Shown piece by piece: positions 36,040 to 45,034 of a DNA stretch of 64,000 nucleotides. The stretch spans positions 1 to 64,000 of the forward strand of contig JAJDDW010000008.1 of the NCBI GenBank assembly GCA_029260115.1, in the 5' to 3' direction. Below the pieces are notes generated by a model. The model was not told the origin of the DNA. It made no database searches and saw only the letters and a program-made list of their open reading frames with translations. Made by a program: the position numbers and the translations under genes. How positions within the stretch are numbered: position 1 is the first letter of the stretch; each line of letters starts with the position of its first letter. The stretch comes from Phycisphaerae bacterium (GTDB lineage Bacteria; Planctomycetota; Phycisphaerae; UBA1845).

Positions 36040-36113
36040 GGCGGCGTAGCTCAGTTGGTTAGAGCGCGGGATTCATAAGCCTGAGGTCCCCGGTTCGAGT
36101 CCGGGCGCCGCTA
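36040..36113 (+). tRNA. tRNA with CAT anticodon (elongator Met or Ile2)
   Basis: 74 bases fold as a cloverleaf: acceptor GGCGGCG/CGCCGCT (one G-U pair), D arm GCTC...GAGC, anticodon loop TTCATAA and T arm CCCGG-TTCGAGT-CCGGG, with discriminator A. The anticodon stem (CGGGA/GCCTG) has a terminal A-G mismatch. CCA is not encoded. Lack of the three-G anticodon stem pairs argues against initiator tRNA. A CAT anticodon may be methionine or lysidine-modified isoleucine; sequence alone does not settle it. Confidence 0.93.
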
Positions 36114-36148
36114 TTTTCATGTAGACTTATAAACAGTCTTGAAAAGTC

Positions 36149-36724
36149 CTAATTGCTTCGTACATCAACCACAATTTCAACGAATTGAAAGCTGGCTATG
36201 TTTTCTCCGATGACGCCGCAGGTATCACTTTCGACGACGTCTCTAATGATATCATTTTCAACGCGGAGTCGGATGTAATGTACCCCAAGGTCCATTCGCT
36301 GGAGCGGCATTTCCTCTGTTGAAAACGCCGGCCCATCCGCCAGTGTGCATGGGTCGGTATCCGTCGCGCCGCTACTCCAGCTGTAGGTTAACGACATCGC
36401 GCCGTTACCAGTCATGCTGTCTGTGGCGCTTAACTGCACATCAAACCCACCCTGCTCGCTTGTGCCAACTACTATAAAATTGACGCCGTCAGTCGTCGTC
36501 ACGGTCTGCCCATCTGATGCGACCACCGCCGCCACAGCCGTGGGCCAGGAACTCGTGCAGGCAATGACCGCTTGAGCGCATCGGCTCGCAATAGTCGCAC
36601 GAGTAGCCTCTGCGGATAACGAGTTGCCAAGCTGTGGTACGGGGGCCTGGGGACATCCAGCCAGTAGCGGCAGCAAAGAAAGTATTAATCCATGCGAGAA
36701 TGAGAATCGAAACGATGACAACAA
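36149..36724 (-). CDS. Predicted lipoprotein
   Basis: 191 residues. The N-terminus has a hydrophobic stretch (GLILSLLPLLAGC) with lipobox LAGC. The mature part includes a Ser/Thr/Ala-rich region and a stretch that resembles PKD/Ig-like strands (MSLTYSWSSGATDTDPC, then HYIRLRVENDI). Start codon TTG 36724 is preceded by AGG at 7 bases. It is the last of four minus-strand secreted protein genes and converges with the tRNA. Family unknown. Confidence 0.62.
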   Translation of the reverse strand: MLSSFRFSFSHGLILSLLPLLAGCPQAPVPQLGNSLSAEATRATIASRCAQAVIACTSSWPTAVAAVVASDGQTVTTTDGVNFIVVGTSEQGGFDVQLSATDSMTGNGAMSLTYSWSSGATDTDPCTLADGPAFSTEEMPLQRMDLGVHYIRLRVENDIIRDVVESDTCGVIGENIASFQFVEIVVDVRSN

Positions 36725-36902
36725 TTTATAACCTATAATTGTAAAATTGTAAGACGCAGCATAATTGCGAAAAGTATGGTCAAACGCGAAACTAGAGCAA
36801 GCTCTAATTCTGTGTAGCGGTCAATACTCTTTTTTTCCGAAAGTTGGTCACCACAAGGCAATAAACGACAACACAGGATTCTAAAAAATCTTTCTCATAC
36901 GT

Positions 36903-37112
36903 TTACTGGCCAGTCGCGGTATCGTCGCTTAAGCCCGTGACAATCGATTCCGTAACTGTAGCCGCGAATTGCGGAGAGAGGAAAAAATCTCGTGTGCCAC
37001 CGAAAACCGTATCTTTGAATCGCGTCGGGCAGGCGCCAAACAACATGCCACCGCTCAATGCAGCGACCATTGAAAAGCCCCAACCAATAGCCGTCGACCG
37101 ACGAAGTTTCAT
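36903..37112 (-). CDS. Small secreted or lipoprotein-like protein
   Basis: 69 residues. AAGGAG lies 7 bases before ATG 37112, an excellent ribosome site. The N-terminus is a signal sequence (GWGFSMVAALSGGMLFGAC), possibly with a lipobox (LFGAC). The short mature part has TRDFFLSPQFAATVTESIVTGL and ends TATGQ. I know no named family. It sits between lipoprotein genes in the same direction. Confidence 0.65.
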   Translation of the reverse strand: MKLRRSTAIGWGFSMVAALSGGMLFGACPTRFKDTVFGGTRDFFLSPQFAATVTESIVTGLSDDTATGQ

Positions 37113-37172
37113 ATGCTTACTCCTTTTGCATGCCATGCACTTATCCTGCGATACATACTCAACAACAATCGC

Positions 37173-37865
37173 TTATTGATCTTCCGGCGTTTGTGATTCC
37201 AAGAATGCCTGAAGATTTGCAAACGTACTCGGGCCAGAGAACTGCGTAGGTTGTGCGCTGCCTTGGAGCGTAAATGATTCAATTTTCACGCCGCCCGTCA
37301 CGCCGGTGCTGCGAATCGCGCGGAAAATAACGGTATCGCCGCAACCAAAATTGCCGGCTAAGCGCGATAGTGGATTCACGGTAGAAGCAGGAATACCAAA
37401 ACCAGTCGTCCCCCCTGTACCCGTCCCACCGATGAATACCGCCGCGTCAGTTGGCAAAAGATTCTCGCCAAGGCCTACAATATTTATGGGCGAAGTAGCA
37501 CAATCAAACAACACACCCAATTCATTGGCCGGGGCTACGTTGGAGGTGGTAAGTCGTTTCGTCTCTCGCATAGGCCTGGTGATGAGATTTCCTTCGTCAT
37601 CAAAAAGAGCATTACCGTTGTCGTCAACTTCGATCACGTCACGCTCAATCGTGACCGTGAACTCGGCCACTTGACCAGTTTCGTTCACAACACGAACAAA
37701 TACGAAATCCGCGTTCGGACCAGGTGTCAACGGAAATACGCCGCCACTAAGCGAGTTGACAAAAGCGGGATTAAAAACGCCACTACCACAACCTGTACAC
37801 AGGCCAGCCAATAGGCAAAAAATTGTTAACCTAATCGTTCGCAGTTCATACAAACAGTTCAGCAC
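37173..37865 (-). CDS. Predicted lipoprotein with NPAFV motif (1)
   Basis: 230 residues. GTG start with GGAG 9 bases upstream. Lipobox LCTGC with Cys26, followed at once by GSGVFNPAFVN. The mature protein is beta-rich with acidic loops (VIEVDDNGNALFDDEGNL). The C-G-S-x-NPAFV opening is shared with the neighbour at 37920, so the two are paralogues at least at the N-terminus. No enzyme motif. Probably a surface or periplasmic protein of a lineage-specific family. Confidence 0.68.
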   Translation of the reverse strand: MLNCLYELRTIRLTIFCLLAGLCTGCGSGVFNPAFVNSLSGGVFPLTPGPNADFVFVRVVNETGQVAEFTVTIERDVIEVDDNGNALFDDEGNLITRPMRETKRLTTSNVAPANELGVLFDCATSPINIVGLGENLLPTDAAVFIGGTGTGGTTGFGIPASTVNPLSRLAGNFGCGDTVIFRAIRSTGVTGGVKIESFTLQGSAQPTQFSGPSTFANLQAFLESQTPEDQ

Positions 37866-37919
37866 GATGTTATTCTCCTAACGATCAAACGGCATAGACG
37901 CCGGTGTTTACTTCAAAAA

Positions 37920-38765
37920 TTACTGCACGCCTACGAGGAATTCAAAACGGCCACCGATACTAGCCACCGCTTGGGCATCGTCCTGATCAAAACTGGGGCT
38001 ATCATCCACACCATCCAAAAACGGTACGCGTAGCACGCCGTCCATGGTAATCGTGATAACAGACCCACAAATTGGATCAGTTATCGGTGCAGGCTGATCT
38101 CGAATGCCAATATTGGAGACGACAATTACGTTTCCATCTTCATCTACCTGATCAATCTGTAACGGTTGAAATCTTGGGAGCGTCAGTTGACGTTGTACGA
38201 ATTGCAGCACATCAGTAACGCCACCAGTATTCGTAGCCACTAACTGATAGGCTTGCAACGCAGTCGGTACGAACACATCCGTAGAACCTGGCATGATAGA
38301 TACGGACTGCACATCACACACTACGACAAGATTATCCAGATCGTTCTGATTCAAATCTGGAGATGCCTGAGCCGTAAAATTTTGATCGATTAAGTTCGCA
38401 CTACCATCAACGATTTCAAATGTCGTCTGAACCCCGTTGCGGAACGTAACCAGTACACGCATGCGAATGCGCGGACGCAAGGCTCGTTTCTCTGCGGGAG
38501 TCAATACCAAGTTACCACCATCGGCACTTTCCAAGAACGAAATCAGTCTTTCGTCGACCTCGGCGTTGTTGATAAACTGGATCGCCACATGTCCAGGGGC
38601 ATTATCCAGGCGAGCCGATTGACCGGTAGGATCAACCAAATCCACAAAGGCAGGATTCAGCGAGCCGCAACCAACTAGCGCAGCCAGCGAAATCGCCACA
38701 ATTGCGACCCCGGTGAATAGTTCCCGATTGACCAAAGACCCGACCCGTTCACGTTTTGAGTTCAT
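37920..38765 (-). CDS. Predicted lipoprotein with NPAFV motif (2)
   Basis: About 281 residues from ATG 38765 (GAGG 6 bases upstream); ATG 38777 is an alternative. Signal ending in LVGC, then GSLNPAFVDLVDPTGQ. The body contains alternating strands and acidic stretches, with a TDPICGSVITITMDG segment. It is paralogous at its start to the 37173 product and is the first of four consecutive minus-strand genes for secreted proteins. Function unknown. Confidence 0.68.
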   Translation of the reverse strand: MNSKRERVGSLVNRELFTGVAIVAISLAALVGCGSLNPAFVDLVDPTGQSARLDNAPGHVAIQFINNAEVDERLISFLESADGGNLVLTPAEKRALRPRIRMRVLVTFRNGVQTTFEIVDGSANLIDQNFTAQASPDLNQNDLDNLVVVCDVQSVSIMPGSTDVFVPTALQAYQLVATNTGGVTDVLQFVQRQLTLPRFQPLQIDQVDEDGNVIVVSNIGIRDQPAPITDPICGSVITITMDGVLRVPFLDGVDDSPSFDQDDAQAVASIGGRFEFLVGVQ

Positions 38766-39241
38766 AGATTTCCTCATTCTGTATCAGCCCCCCACAGCGG
38801 TCCCGTCAAAATTCGCCCGAGTCGCCACCGGCCTTCGAAGGCGAAAATGTCAATACCCCATATCAGCCACGGACACCGGGCGACTACATAATGTATCCGT
38901 GGTCTGGTTGTCCGGTCAAGATGTGCCCCCAGCGTAATCAAATTAGCGATATTATACGCCCCTTAGAGACAACACCCCCGCTTTATACATAAAACACCCT
39001 GAGTCGTCACTAATCATCCCAGATTTATGAAATGTTTTCATACCTTCCTCCCAAAACCCCTGCGAAAGTTTTCTCGCGACTGATCATCCACGACGATGTA
39101 TCAGGGTAGGATTTCTTTAGAACGATTGATTTTCCACCGAATTGTTCTACAACGGTCCTCTGGCTACAGTTCGCTTGTGTCCTCAAAGGAGAACGGATCG
39201 CACGAGACGGGCCAAAAACGCTGATTCGAGGAGTATTCAGA
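38766..39241. other. Intergenic region upstream of aspS
   Basis: About 475 bases, divergent promoters expected for the lipoprotein set and aspS. A small perfect hairpin ATGAAA-tgt-TTTCAT lies at 39027-39041. No gene, RNA or riboswitch was recognised. Confidence 0.4.
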
Positions 39242-41032
39242 TTGACAGTAAAATATAACCAACGAACCCATAAATGCGGCGACCTCCGGGCTGCTGATGT
39301 AGGCCAAACCGTGATTATGACGGGCTGGGTGAATTCCTTCCGCGATCATGGCGGTATGACATTCATTGATTTGCGCGACCATACTGGGCTTACGCAATTA
39401 CGCTTCAATCCGGATCACGCCGTAGAGGCTCATCTCGTCGCCCGTAAGCTACGTAACGAATACGTCGTCGCTATCGTCGGGCGGGTGGTTAGCCGAGGTG
39501 AATGGGTCAATCCGAAACTGCCTACAGGGGAGATTGAGGTCGAAGTCGACGAAGTTGATATTCTCAGTGAATGTGACCCCCTGCCCTTCCAAGTCAACGA
39601 CGACTTTGACGCATCCGAAGAACTTTGCCTGCGATATCGCTTTCTGCATTTGCGACGCCCCGAGATGCAGAAAACTTTTCGACTACGCCATCGTATTGGC
39701 CAGGCTATTCGAGAATATTTTAATCATCATGATTTCGTGGAAGTCGAAACGCCTTTTCTCACGAAGTCCACGCCGGAAGGTGCTAGAGATTATCTTGTCC
39801 CTTCACGTGTTCGACCAGGTAACTTTTATGCCCTGCCACAATCTCCACAAATTTTCAAACAACTCCTCATGATCGCAGGCTACGATCGATACGCTCAGCT
39901 TGTACGCTGTTTTCGCGATGAAGACCTGCGCGCTGATCGACAACCAGAGTTTACGCAGCTCGATATGGAAATGGCCTTCGTTCAGGCTGACGATGTGATG
40001 ACAATGGTCGAAGGATGCGTCAAAAAAATCTTCAAAGAAGGGCTTGGGATAGACATACCAACCCCCTTCCCTCGCATGTGTGAAGAAGAAGCCACGCGGC
40101 GTTTTGGCATAGACCGGCCTGACCTGCGATTTGGCATGGAGCTTCAAGACGTCACTGAAACCGTTACCGCGTCTGATTTCCGTGTTTTCAAGGGCGCGAT
40201 TGACGCGGGCGGTGTCGTCAAATGCCTAGTGGCTAAAGGCGGCGACCAACTGACCCGCAAAATTACGGATGGACTCACCGAAGAAATCAAGGGTATCGGC
40301 GGTTCAGGACTGCCAATAGCAAAGGTCATTCAAGGCGAAAGCGGCCTCGAATTTTCAACGGGCATTGCCAAGTTCATACAGCCATTATGCACTCAATTAT
40401 GTAATGAAATCGGCGCGGTAGTAGGCGATACGATCTTCTTCATGCCCGGTACCTATGCCGACGTGAGCAAATATTTGCATTATACGCGTACCCGATTAGC
40501 CAACATTCTAAAGCTCATTCCAAAAGATGTTTGGAATCTGCTTTGGGTCGTCGATTTCCCGTTGGTTGTGTGGGATGATGAAGAAAAACGATGGACCAGT
40601 ACGCACCATCCGTTCACCGCCCCGCGTGATGAAGACTTACACTTACTTGAAACAGACCCTGGTAAAGTCTTGGCTAAGGCTTACGACCTGGTACTCAACG
40701 GCACGGAGATGGCTGGGGGCAGCATTCGTATTCATCAGAAAAGCGTGCAGAGCAAAGTCTTCGAGCTTCTCGGTATCGGCGAGGAAGAAGCCAACGAAAA
40801 ATTCGAGTTTCTGCTTGATGCATTACGTTTTGGCGCACCGCCTCATGGCGGTATCGCGTTTGGCTTCGACCGCTGGGCGATGATGCTCAATAAATCGGAT
40901 AGCCTGCGCGAAGTGATCGCTTTTCCGAAGACGCAGCGGGCGGTATGTCCACTCACCAACGCGCCAGGCACGGTGGCTAAGCAGCAACTCGACGATTTGT
41001 TTATCGCGATTAAGCCGTTGCCTAAGAAATAG
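39242..41032 (+). CDS. aspS: Aspartate-tRNA ligase, bacterial type
   Basis: 596 residues. The N-terminal OB domain (TVIMTGWVNSFRDHGG), class II motif 2 (RCFRDEDLRADRQPEFTQLD), a GAD insertion domain (about 290-400) and motif 3 (GIAFGFDRWAMML) identify a bacterial AspRS. The OB domain has His in RDHGG, the residue associated with nondiscriminating AspRS such as that of Pseudomonas aeruginosa, so it may also charge tRNA-Asn for GatCAB. Start is TTG with GAGGAG 8 bases upstream. The dehydrogenase gene follows within 10 bases. Confidence 0.95.
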   Translation: MTVKYNQRTHKCGDLRAADVGQTVIMTGWVNSFRDHGGMTFIDLRDHTGLTQLRFNPDHAVEAHLVARKLRNEYVVAIVGRVVSRGEWVNPKLPTGEIEVEVDEVDILSECDPLPFQVNDDFDASEELCLRYRFLHLRRPEMQKTFRLRHRIGQAIREYFNHHDFVEVETPFLTKSTPEGARDYLVPSRVRPGNFYALPQSPQIFKQLLMIAGYDRYAQLVRCFRDEDLRADRQPEFTQLDMEMAFVQADDVMTMVEGCVKKIFKEGLGIDIPTPFPRMCEEEATRRFGIDRPDLRFGMELQDVTETVTASDFRVFKGAIDAGGVVKCLVAKGGDQLTRKITDGLTEEIKGIGGSGLPIAKVIQGESGLEFSTGIAKFIQPLCTQLCNEIGAVVGDTIFFMPGTYADVSKYLHYTRTRLANILKLIPKDVWNLLWVVDFPLVVWDDEEKRWTSTHHPFTAPRDEDLHLLETDPGKVLAKAYDLVLNGTEMAGGSIRIHQKSVQSKVFELLGIGEEEANEKFEFLLDALRFGAPPHGGIAFGFDRWAMMLNKSDSLREVIAFPKTQRAVCPLTNAPGTVAKQQLDDLFIAIKPLPKK

Positions 41033-41041
41033 GAGATGATC

Positions 41042-42148
41042 GTGGGCACTTCTCAAGTGGCTATCGCTGCGGTCATGCCCGAACCTAAGGCAGACGTTGA
41101 GTTGCGCGAGATCGCGCTGCCGGAGCTAGAATCAGGCGCGGCTCTGATGCGCGTCGAGTGTAGCGAGGTTTGCGGTACGGACCTTTATCTTCAACAAGGC
41201 CTATTGGCTGGCGTTCCTTATCCCATCATTCCTGGTCATGTTTCGGTTGGCGTCCTAGAGAAAATCCGAGGGGAAATCAAGGACGTTTATGGTCGACTTT
41301 TTTCCGAAGGCGACCGCATCACATTTTTAGACGTTCACGAAACCTGCCACGCCTGTTGGCATTGCTTAGTCGCCAAGGCGTCGACGCGATGCCCGCATCG
41401 CAAAGTGTATGGCATCACCTATGGCATTGCGGATGGACTTACCGGTGGGTGGGCCGAATACCTGCACATTAAGCCAGGTGTTCATTGTATTCGTCTCGAC
41501 GATGTCCCCACCGACCTGTTCATGGCTGGGGGGTGTTCGTTACCGACTGCGCTGCATGCCGTGGATCGAGCCAACATCAAGCTAGGGGATTCAGTGCTGG
41601 TCCTAGGTTCCGGCCCGGTCGGATTATCTGCTATCGCATTAGCCACGTTGCGAGGTGCAGGAAAGGTGCTGTGCATCGGTGGGCCTAAGAATCGACTCGC
41701 ATGTGGGCAGCGCATGGGGGCGTCTAGCTCACTAGACTTCACTACGGCTTCCGCATCGCAGCGCGAGCAATGGGTACGAGATAGGACGCGTAGCCGAGGC
41801 GCTGATGTCACCATTGAATGTACAGGAGCACCATCGGCGGTAACGGATGCGATGCGATGCACGCGAGATGCCGGAACGGTTGTGATCGTCGGGCAATATA
41901 CCGATCATGGCGAAATCCCCTTCAACCCACATCTCGATCTCAACAAGAAACATCTAGACGTGTTAGGTTGTTGGGGAAGCGATTATTCCCATTTTCATCG
42001 CGGCGTGGAATTGCTGAGGCTTGAACGTGCCCAATCATTATGGGCCAATATGAGCCTTGAGCGATACAAGCTATCTCAAGTAAACGAAGCGCTCTCGGCT
42101 ATTGCATCTGGTAGCGTGGTCAAGGCACTGGTCACGCCAACCACATGA
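41042..42148 (+). CDS. Zinc-dependent alcohol dehydrogenase-family protein
   Basis: About 368 residues from GTG 41042, 6 bases after AGGAG; ATG 41036 is in frame but touches that ribosome site. VCGTDLY and GHVSVG supply catalytic-zinc ligands, CHACWHCLVAKASTRC the structural zinc, and VLGSGPVGLSA the NAD(P) loop. Substrate is not evident; the sequence differs clearly from the dehydrogenase at 18916. It is cotranscribed with aspS and overlaps the next gene as ATGA. Confidence 0.85.
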   Translation: MGTSQVAIAAVMPEPKADVELREIALPELESGAALMRVECSEVCGTDLYLQQGLLAGVPYPIIPGHVSVGVLEKIRGEIKDVYGRLFSEGDRITFLDVHETCHACWHCLVAKASTRCPHRKVYGITYGIADGLTGGWAEYLHIKPGVHCIRLDDVPTDLFMAGGCSLPTALHAVDRANIKLGDSVLVLGSGPVGLSAIALATLRGAGKVLCIGGPKNRLACGQRMGASSSLDFTTASASQREQWVRDRTRSRGADVTIECTGAPSAVTDAMRCTRDAGTVVIVGQYTDHGEIPFNPHLDLNKKHLDVLGCWGSDYSHFHRGVELLRLERAQSLWANMSLERYKLSQVNEALSAIASGSVVKALVTPTT

Positions 42149-42393
42149 ACTGCATCACTTTTTTTACTAAGCCAGATTGCACTTTGTGTCGCGCGGCGCT
42201 ATATGTGGTCAAGCGCGTTCAGTCGCACATCCCCTTTGAACTAAATAGTATTGACATTTCAGCGCCGGGAAATGAAATTTTTTTGGCACAATACAAACAT
42301 GACATTCCGATCGTACACCTGAATGATGTGGAGATATTTCGACATCGTGTGGATGAACGTCAGTTTAGAAAATTGTTGCGGGCAGCCGTCTAG
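42145..42393 (+). CDS. Glutaredoxin-like protein
   Basis: 82 residues. FFTKPDCTLCRAA has the thioredoxin-fold active site CTLC (12-15), and IPIVHLNDVEIFRHRVDE matches the cis-Pro and following strand of the DUF836/glutaredoxin-like family. Small cytoplasmic redox protein, partner unknown. The start overlaps the dehydrogenase stop as ATGA. Confidence 0.85.
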   Translation: MNCITFFTKPDCTLCRAALYVVKRVQSHIPFELNSIDISAPGNEIFLAQYKHDIPIVHLNDVEIFRHRVDERQFRKLLRAAV

Positions 42394-42449
42394 TGCGTGA
42401 TGGATCGTGGCTCTACAAGCCAACGCATACGGCTTATGTGAAATAAGAA

Positions 42450-42493
42450 ACCGGCACGAATCTCGCCCCAATCGAGGCTGAATCCGTGCCGGT
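42450..42493. terminator. Bidirectional-looking terminator between convergent genes
   Basis: ACCGGCACG (42450-42458) pairs perfectly with CGTGCCGGT (42485-42493), with an inner CTCG/CGAG pair. On the minus strand the hairpin is followed by TTTCTTATTT, so it should stop transcription of the metalloprotease gene. The plus side has only ATTT. Confidence 0.7.
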
Positions 42494-42525
42494 ATTTCGT
42501 ACTATATCGCTTAAGCAAACTGTAA

Positions 42526-44733
42526 CTATGGACAGCTTGGAACGCAGGTACCGGTTAAACAGTCCGAACCATAGGGGTATGTTTGGCTAGAAAAACCAAG
42601 AACTACCGCGAGTATATCATCACCGCCAATGATCGTATTGGCTATTTGCGGTGTAAGGTCTACCCGCGATCTATGAGGCGCGAGGGGATTGAGCTGGAAA
42701 GCGAGCACAACGGCAGTGATGTCATTGGCTGTAACAAGTCCGTCCGGAGCTTCCCAATCGACGCCATTAAACGGCCCAATAATATCGCCAAACTCGCGTG
42801 GAAGTGGTACATCGGTGGTCATTGCGACAAACGGCGTCGAAAACTCAATGTCGTCAAGAGTAGACTCTACAACATATGAATTACCAGGCGCGAACTCACA
42901 ACCCCGCACATGAATAACAGTCTCGGGCCAAGCTCGAAACTCAGGTGCGTTCACTAATTTGGCGAAAAATCCAGCCGCTCCCAAATCCTGCACGTTACCT
43001 ACGTATTTGAATCCACCACCTGGTACAGTCACGCGAATGGCTATTGGTGTAGCACTATTTCCTGAAGGATCGAATGTAATATACCGGTCTTTAGGGAAAC
43101 TGAACGGCGATATGGCCGCTACTGGCGGACTCGCCGCCGGTGGTGTTGTGACTGCGATATTGAGTGTGTAAAGCTGCGTTTCCCCGTCTATGTCATCATC
43201 CAAACGCTCGCCAATACGGATGTAATAATTCCCAGCGATAGGCAATCGGACATCCGCAAGCACTTCGGCACTGCCGATGGGCAAGTCAGATACTTCCATC
43301 GGTACGCCACAAATCCCGCCGCAAGTTCCATCAGGACAATCAACTGGATCAGTACACATGAGGCCATCTGCACCACCGCCAATACAAGTGTCATTAGGTA
43401 GGCAATCAATATTCGAGGTGCAAACTGCACCGACATTGCTCCCGGATGCGCAAATCAAACCAGCTTCGTCGTAGAGTGTAACGTTTAGATCCGCAGCCTC
43501 CGTGCTATCATAAGGAGAGCCAGGCGCTCCGGGACAAGACCCGTCACCATTTTGCCCACTGTTGTCATAAGTAAACCCACTTGGGGATACTGTAATAGTA
43601 ACACCTGATTCTTCGGTCACCGCGAATTTAAACCAATCCTCCTCGTTATCATCATCAATACTCAAATTGTTCGTGAAGTTAATAGCTGGAATCGGTACAG
43701 TGCCGACATCCTGTGAATCGCCAATGTTAAAGGTACCTAAGTCAGTTGCCTCCGCTATAGAGTTATCTGGTTCAAATGGGTCGCCATGTTGGCGTTGGGC
43801 ACCACGGACGTCATCGTGCTGAAGGCCATCAAAAGTGGTATTGATGAACGGCTCCATAAGGTGATTGCTGTTGGATGAACAAACATGAAAAAGGCCGATG
43901 CCATGCCCATGCTCGTGCATTAATACATTCCGGAAAAATCTGAAGTTGTTAGTGGGACTCGCCCAGCTATTGTCGGTATCAATGACCATGTCAGCGTTGG
44001 TAGGGAAGAAGTTAAAAGCTAAAATGTTTGATCCAGACGCCCCATCGATCGAGCGACCTGAAATACGTATGTCACCGCGCGTCGCACTGCCTGGGCTTGT
44101 ATTAAAAGCCGCACCATCGTCCCAGTCTACGCCCGGTTGAGTGATACGCACATAAGTATTGCCATTAAGTTCGGTCCATCGCCCTAGAAATTGTTCAACT
44201 AAGTTTATCCACCTAGCTCGTCCACCAAACTGTGAATCGAACGTAGCAAACATATTACTGCTGGCACCAGCGCCGGAATTAAACGCAGGGATGAATGTTC
44301 CATCTGGGACCAAACTCCAAGTAAGCGTGAGACCTTCACCCACTGGCGACCAACTCGACCCCGTAAAGAAAGCTAATGGATTGGGAGCTGGCGGATTGCC
44401 AATGTCAGGGTATTTCAACAGAATCGCCGCTTCCTCTTCCGGTGTTCCGTGTGAGAAACATGTAAAAGCCGGCGTCGTTGCGGCTAAGTTCAGCGTCTGC
44501 AGGAAACCGTCAAAAGCATCGGTGTTGGCAAGAGATGTCGATAGCAAGGTTTCATCAACCCCGCCGTACACACGAACATCCCCTCCCGATACCTGAGCCA
44601 GCCAAGATGCGCCGGACGACAAGTTAATCATCGGTGATGACCGATAGCTAGATTGCATGCGCGGAGCCAAACAAACTGCGACAATAATCGCAACAATACC
44701 ACTCAATTTCAGCAATACGTGCCGTTTCATCAT
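42526..44733 (-). CDS. Secreted matrixin-like metalloprotease with dockerin-like C-terminus
   Basis: 735 residues. Signal peptide (LSGIVAIIVAVCLAP). The zinc site HEHGHGIGLFH (273-283) fits HExxHxxGxxH of metzincins; the following fold is matrixin-like. Middle parts include a PPC-like region and a Cys-rich insert with repeated CIGGG/CDG elements. The last 85 residues carry two dockerin-like units, GLVTANDITAVVLAFQ and IIGGDDILAVVLGF, and end in CVPSCP. The same C-terminal module occurs at 62721. Expected to be an extracellular or surface protease. Possible attachment by the C-terminal module is inference. Confidence 0.85.
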   Translation of the reverse strand: MMKRHVLLKLSGIVAIIVAVCLAPRMQSSYRSSPMINLSSGASWLAQVSGGDVRVYGGVDETLLSTSLANTDAFDGFLQTLNLAATTPAFTCFSHGTPEEEAAILLKYPDIGNPPAPNPLAFFTGSSWSPVGEGLTLTWSLVPDGTFIPAFNSGAGASSNMFATFDSQFGGRARWINLVEQFLGRWTELNGNTYVRITQPGVDWDDGAAFNTSPGSATRGDIRISGRSIDGASGSNILAFNFFPTNADMVIDTDNSWASPTNNFRFFRNVLMHEHGHGIGLFHVCSSNSNHLMEPFINTTFDGLQHDDVRGAQRQHGDPFEPDNSIAEATDLGTFNIGDSQDVGTVPIPAINFTNNLSIDDDNEEDWFKFAVTEESGVTITVSPSGFTYDNSGQNGDGSCPGAPGSPYDSTEAADLNVTLYDEAGLICASGSNVGAVCTSNIDCLPNDTCIGGGADGLMCTDPVDCPDGTCGGICGVPMEVSDLPIGSAEVLADVRLPIAGNYYIRIGERLDDDIDGETQLYTLNIAVTTPPAASPPVAAISPFSFPKDRYITFDPSGNSATPIAIRVTVPGGGFKYVGNVQDLGAAGFFAKLVNAPEFRAWPETVIHVRGCEFAPGNSYVVESTLDDIEFSTPFVAMTTDVPLPREFGDIIGPFNGVDWEAPDGLVTANDITAVVLAFQLNPLAPHRSRVDLTPQIANTIIGGDDILAVVLGFSSQTYPYGSDCLTGTCVPSCP

Positions 44734-45034
44734 TTCCCTCTTTCCTCCTCAGTGATGCCCTGGCTCGGCCTGACAATTCGCTACAGATTTTTAATAGAAT
44801 GCCAGTGTAGCGGAAACTGACCTCATAAAGCAACTATTTCTTATGCACTAAAGGCAAATAACTTTCGTCTAATGTACTTATAGGCCCTAATCTAAATACA
44901 AGGCAACATTGAGTCTATTTTAGATGTGCCTTAATCTTGCAGATGCACAGCGACCGTACACGGCTGACCTAAGATTTGCGTCTCAATTCTCGAAGCCTAT
45001 CGAAGGCAATATCGGGCGTTGCTCAACATACAAA
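44734..45034. other. Intergenic region between the protease and symporter genes
   Basis: About 300 bases. CGCTACA (44779-44785) and TGTAGCG (44806-44812) form a perfect inverted repeat of 7 bases in the likely promoter zone of the protease gene. Nothing else is recognised. Confidence 0.4.

Noticed and set aside
36149-38765. Possible mobile island of lipoproteins next to a tRNA gene
   Set aside because: No integrase and no repeat of the tRNA 3' end was seen, so the tRNA is just a neighbour.
44159-44596. Plus-strand open frame opposite the metalloprotease
   Set aside because: Antisense to a gene with signal peptide and zinc motif, and it has no ribosome site.
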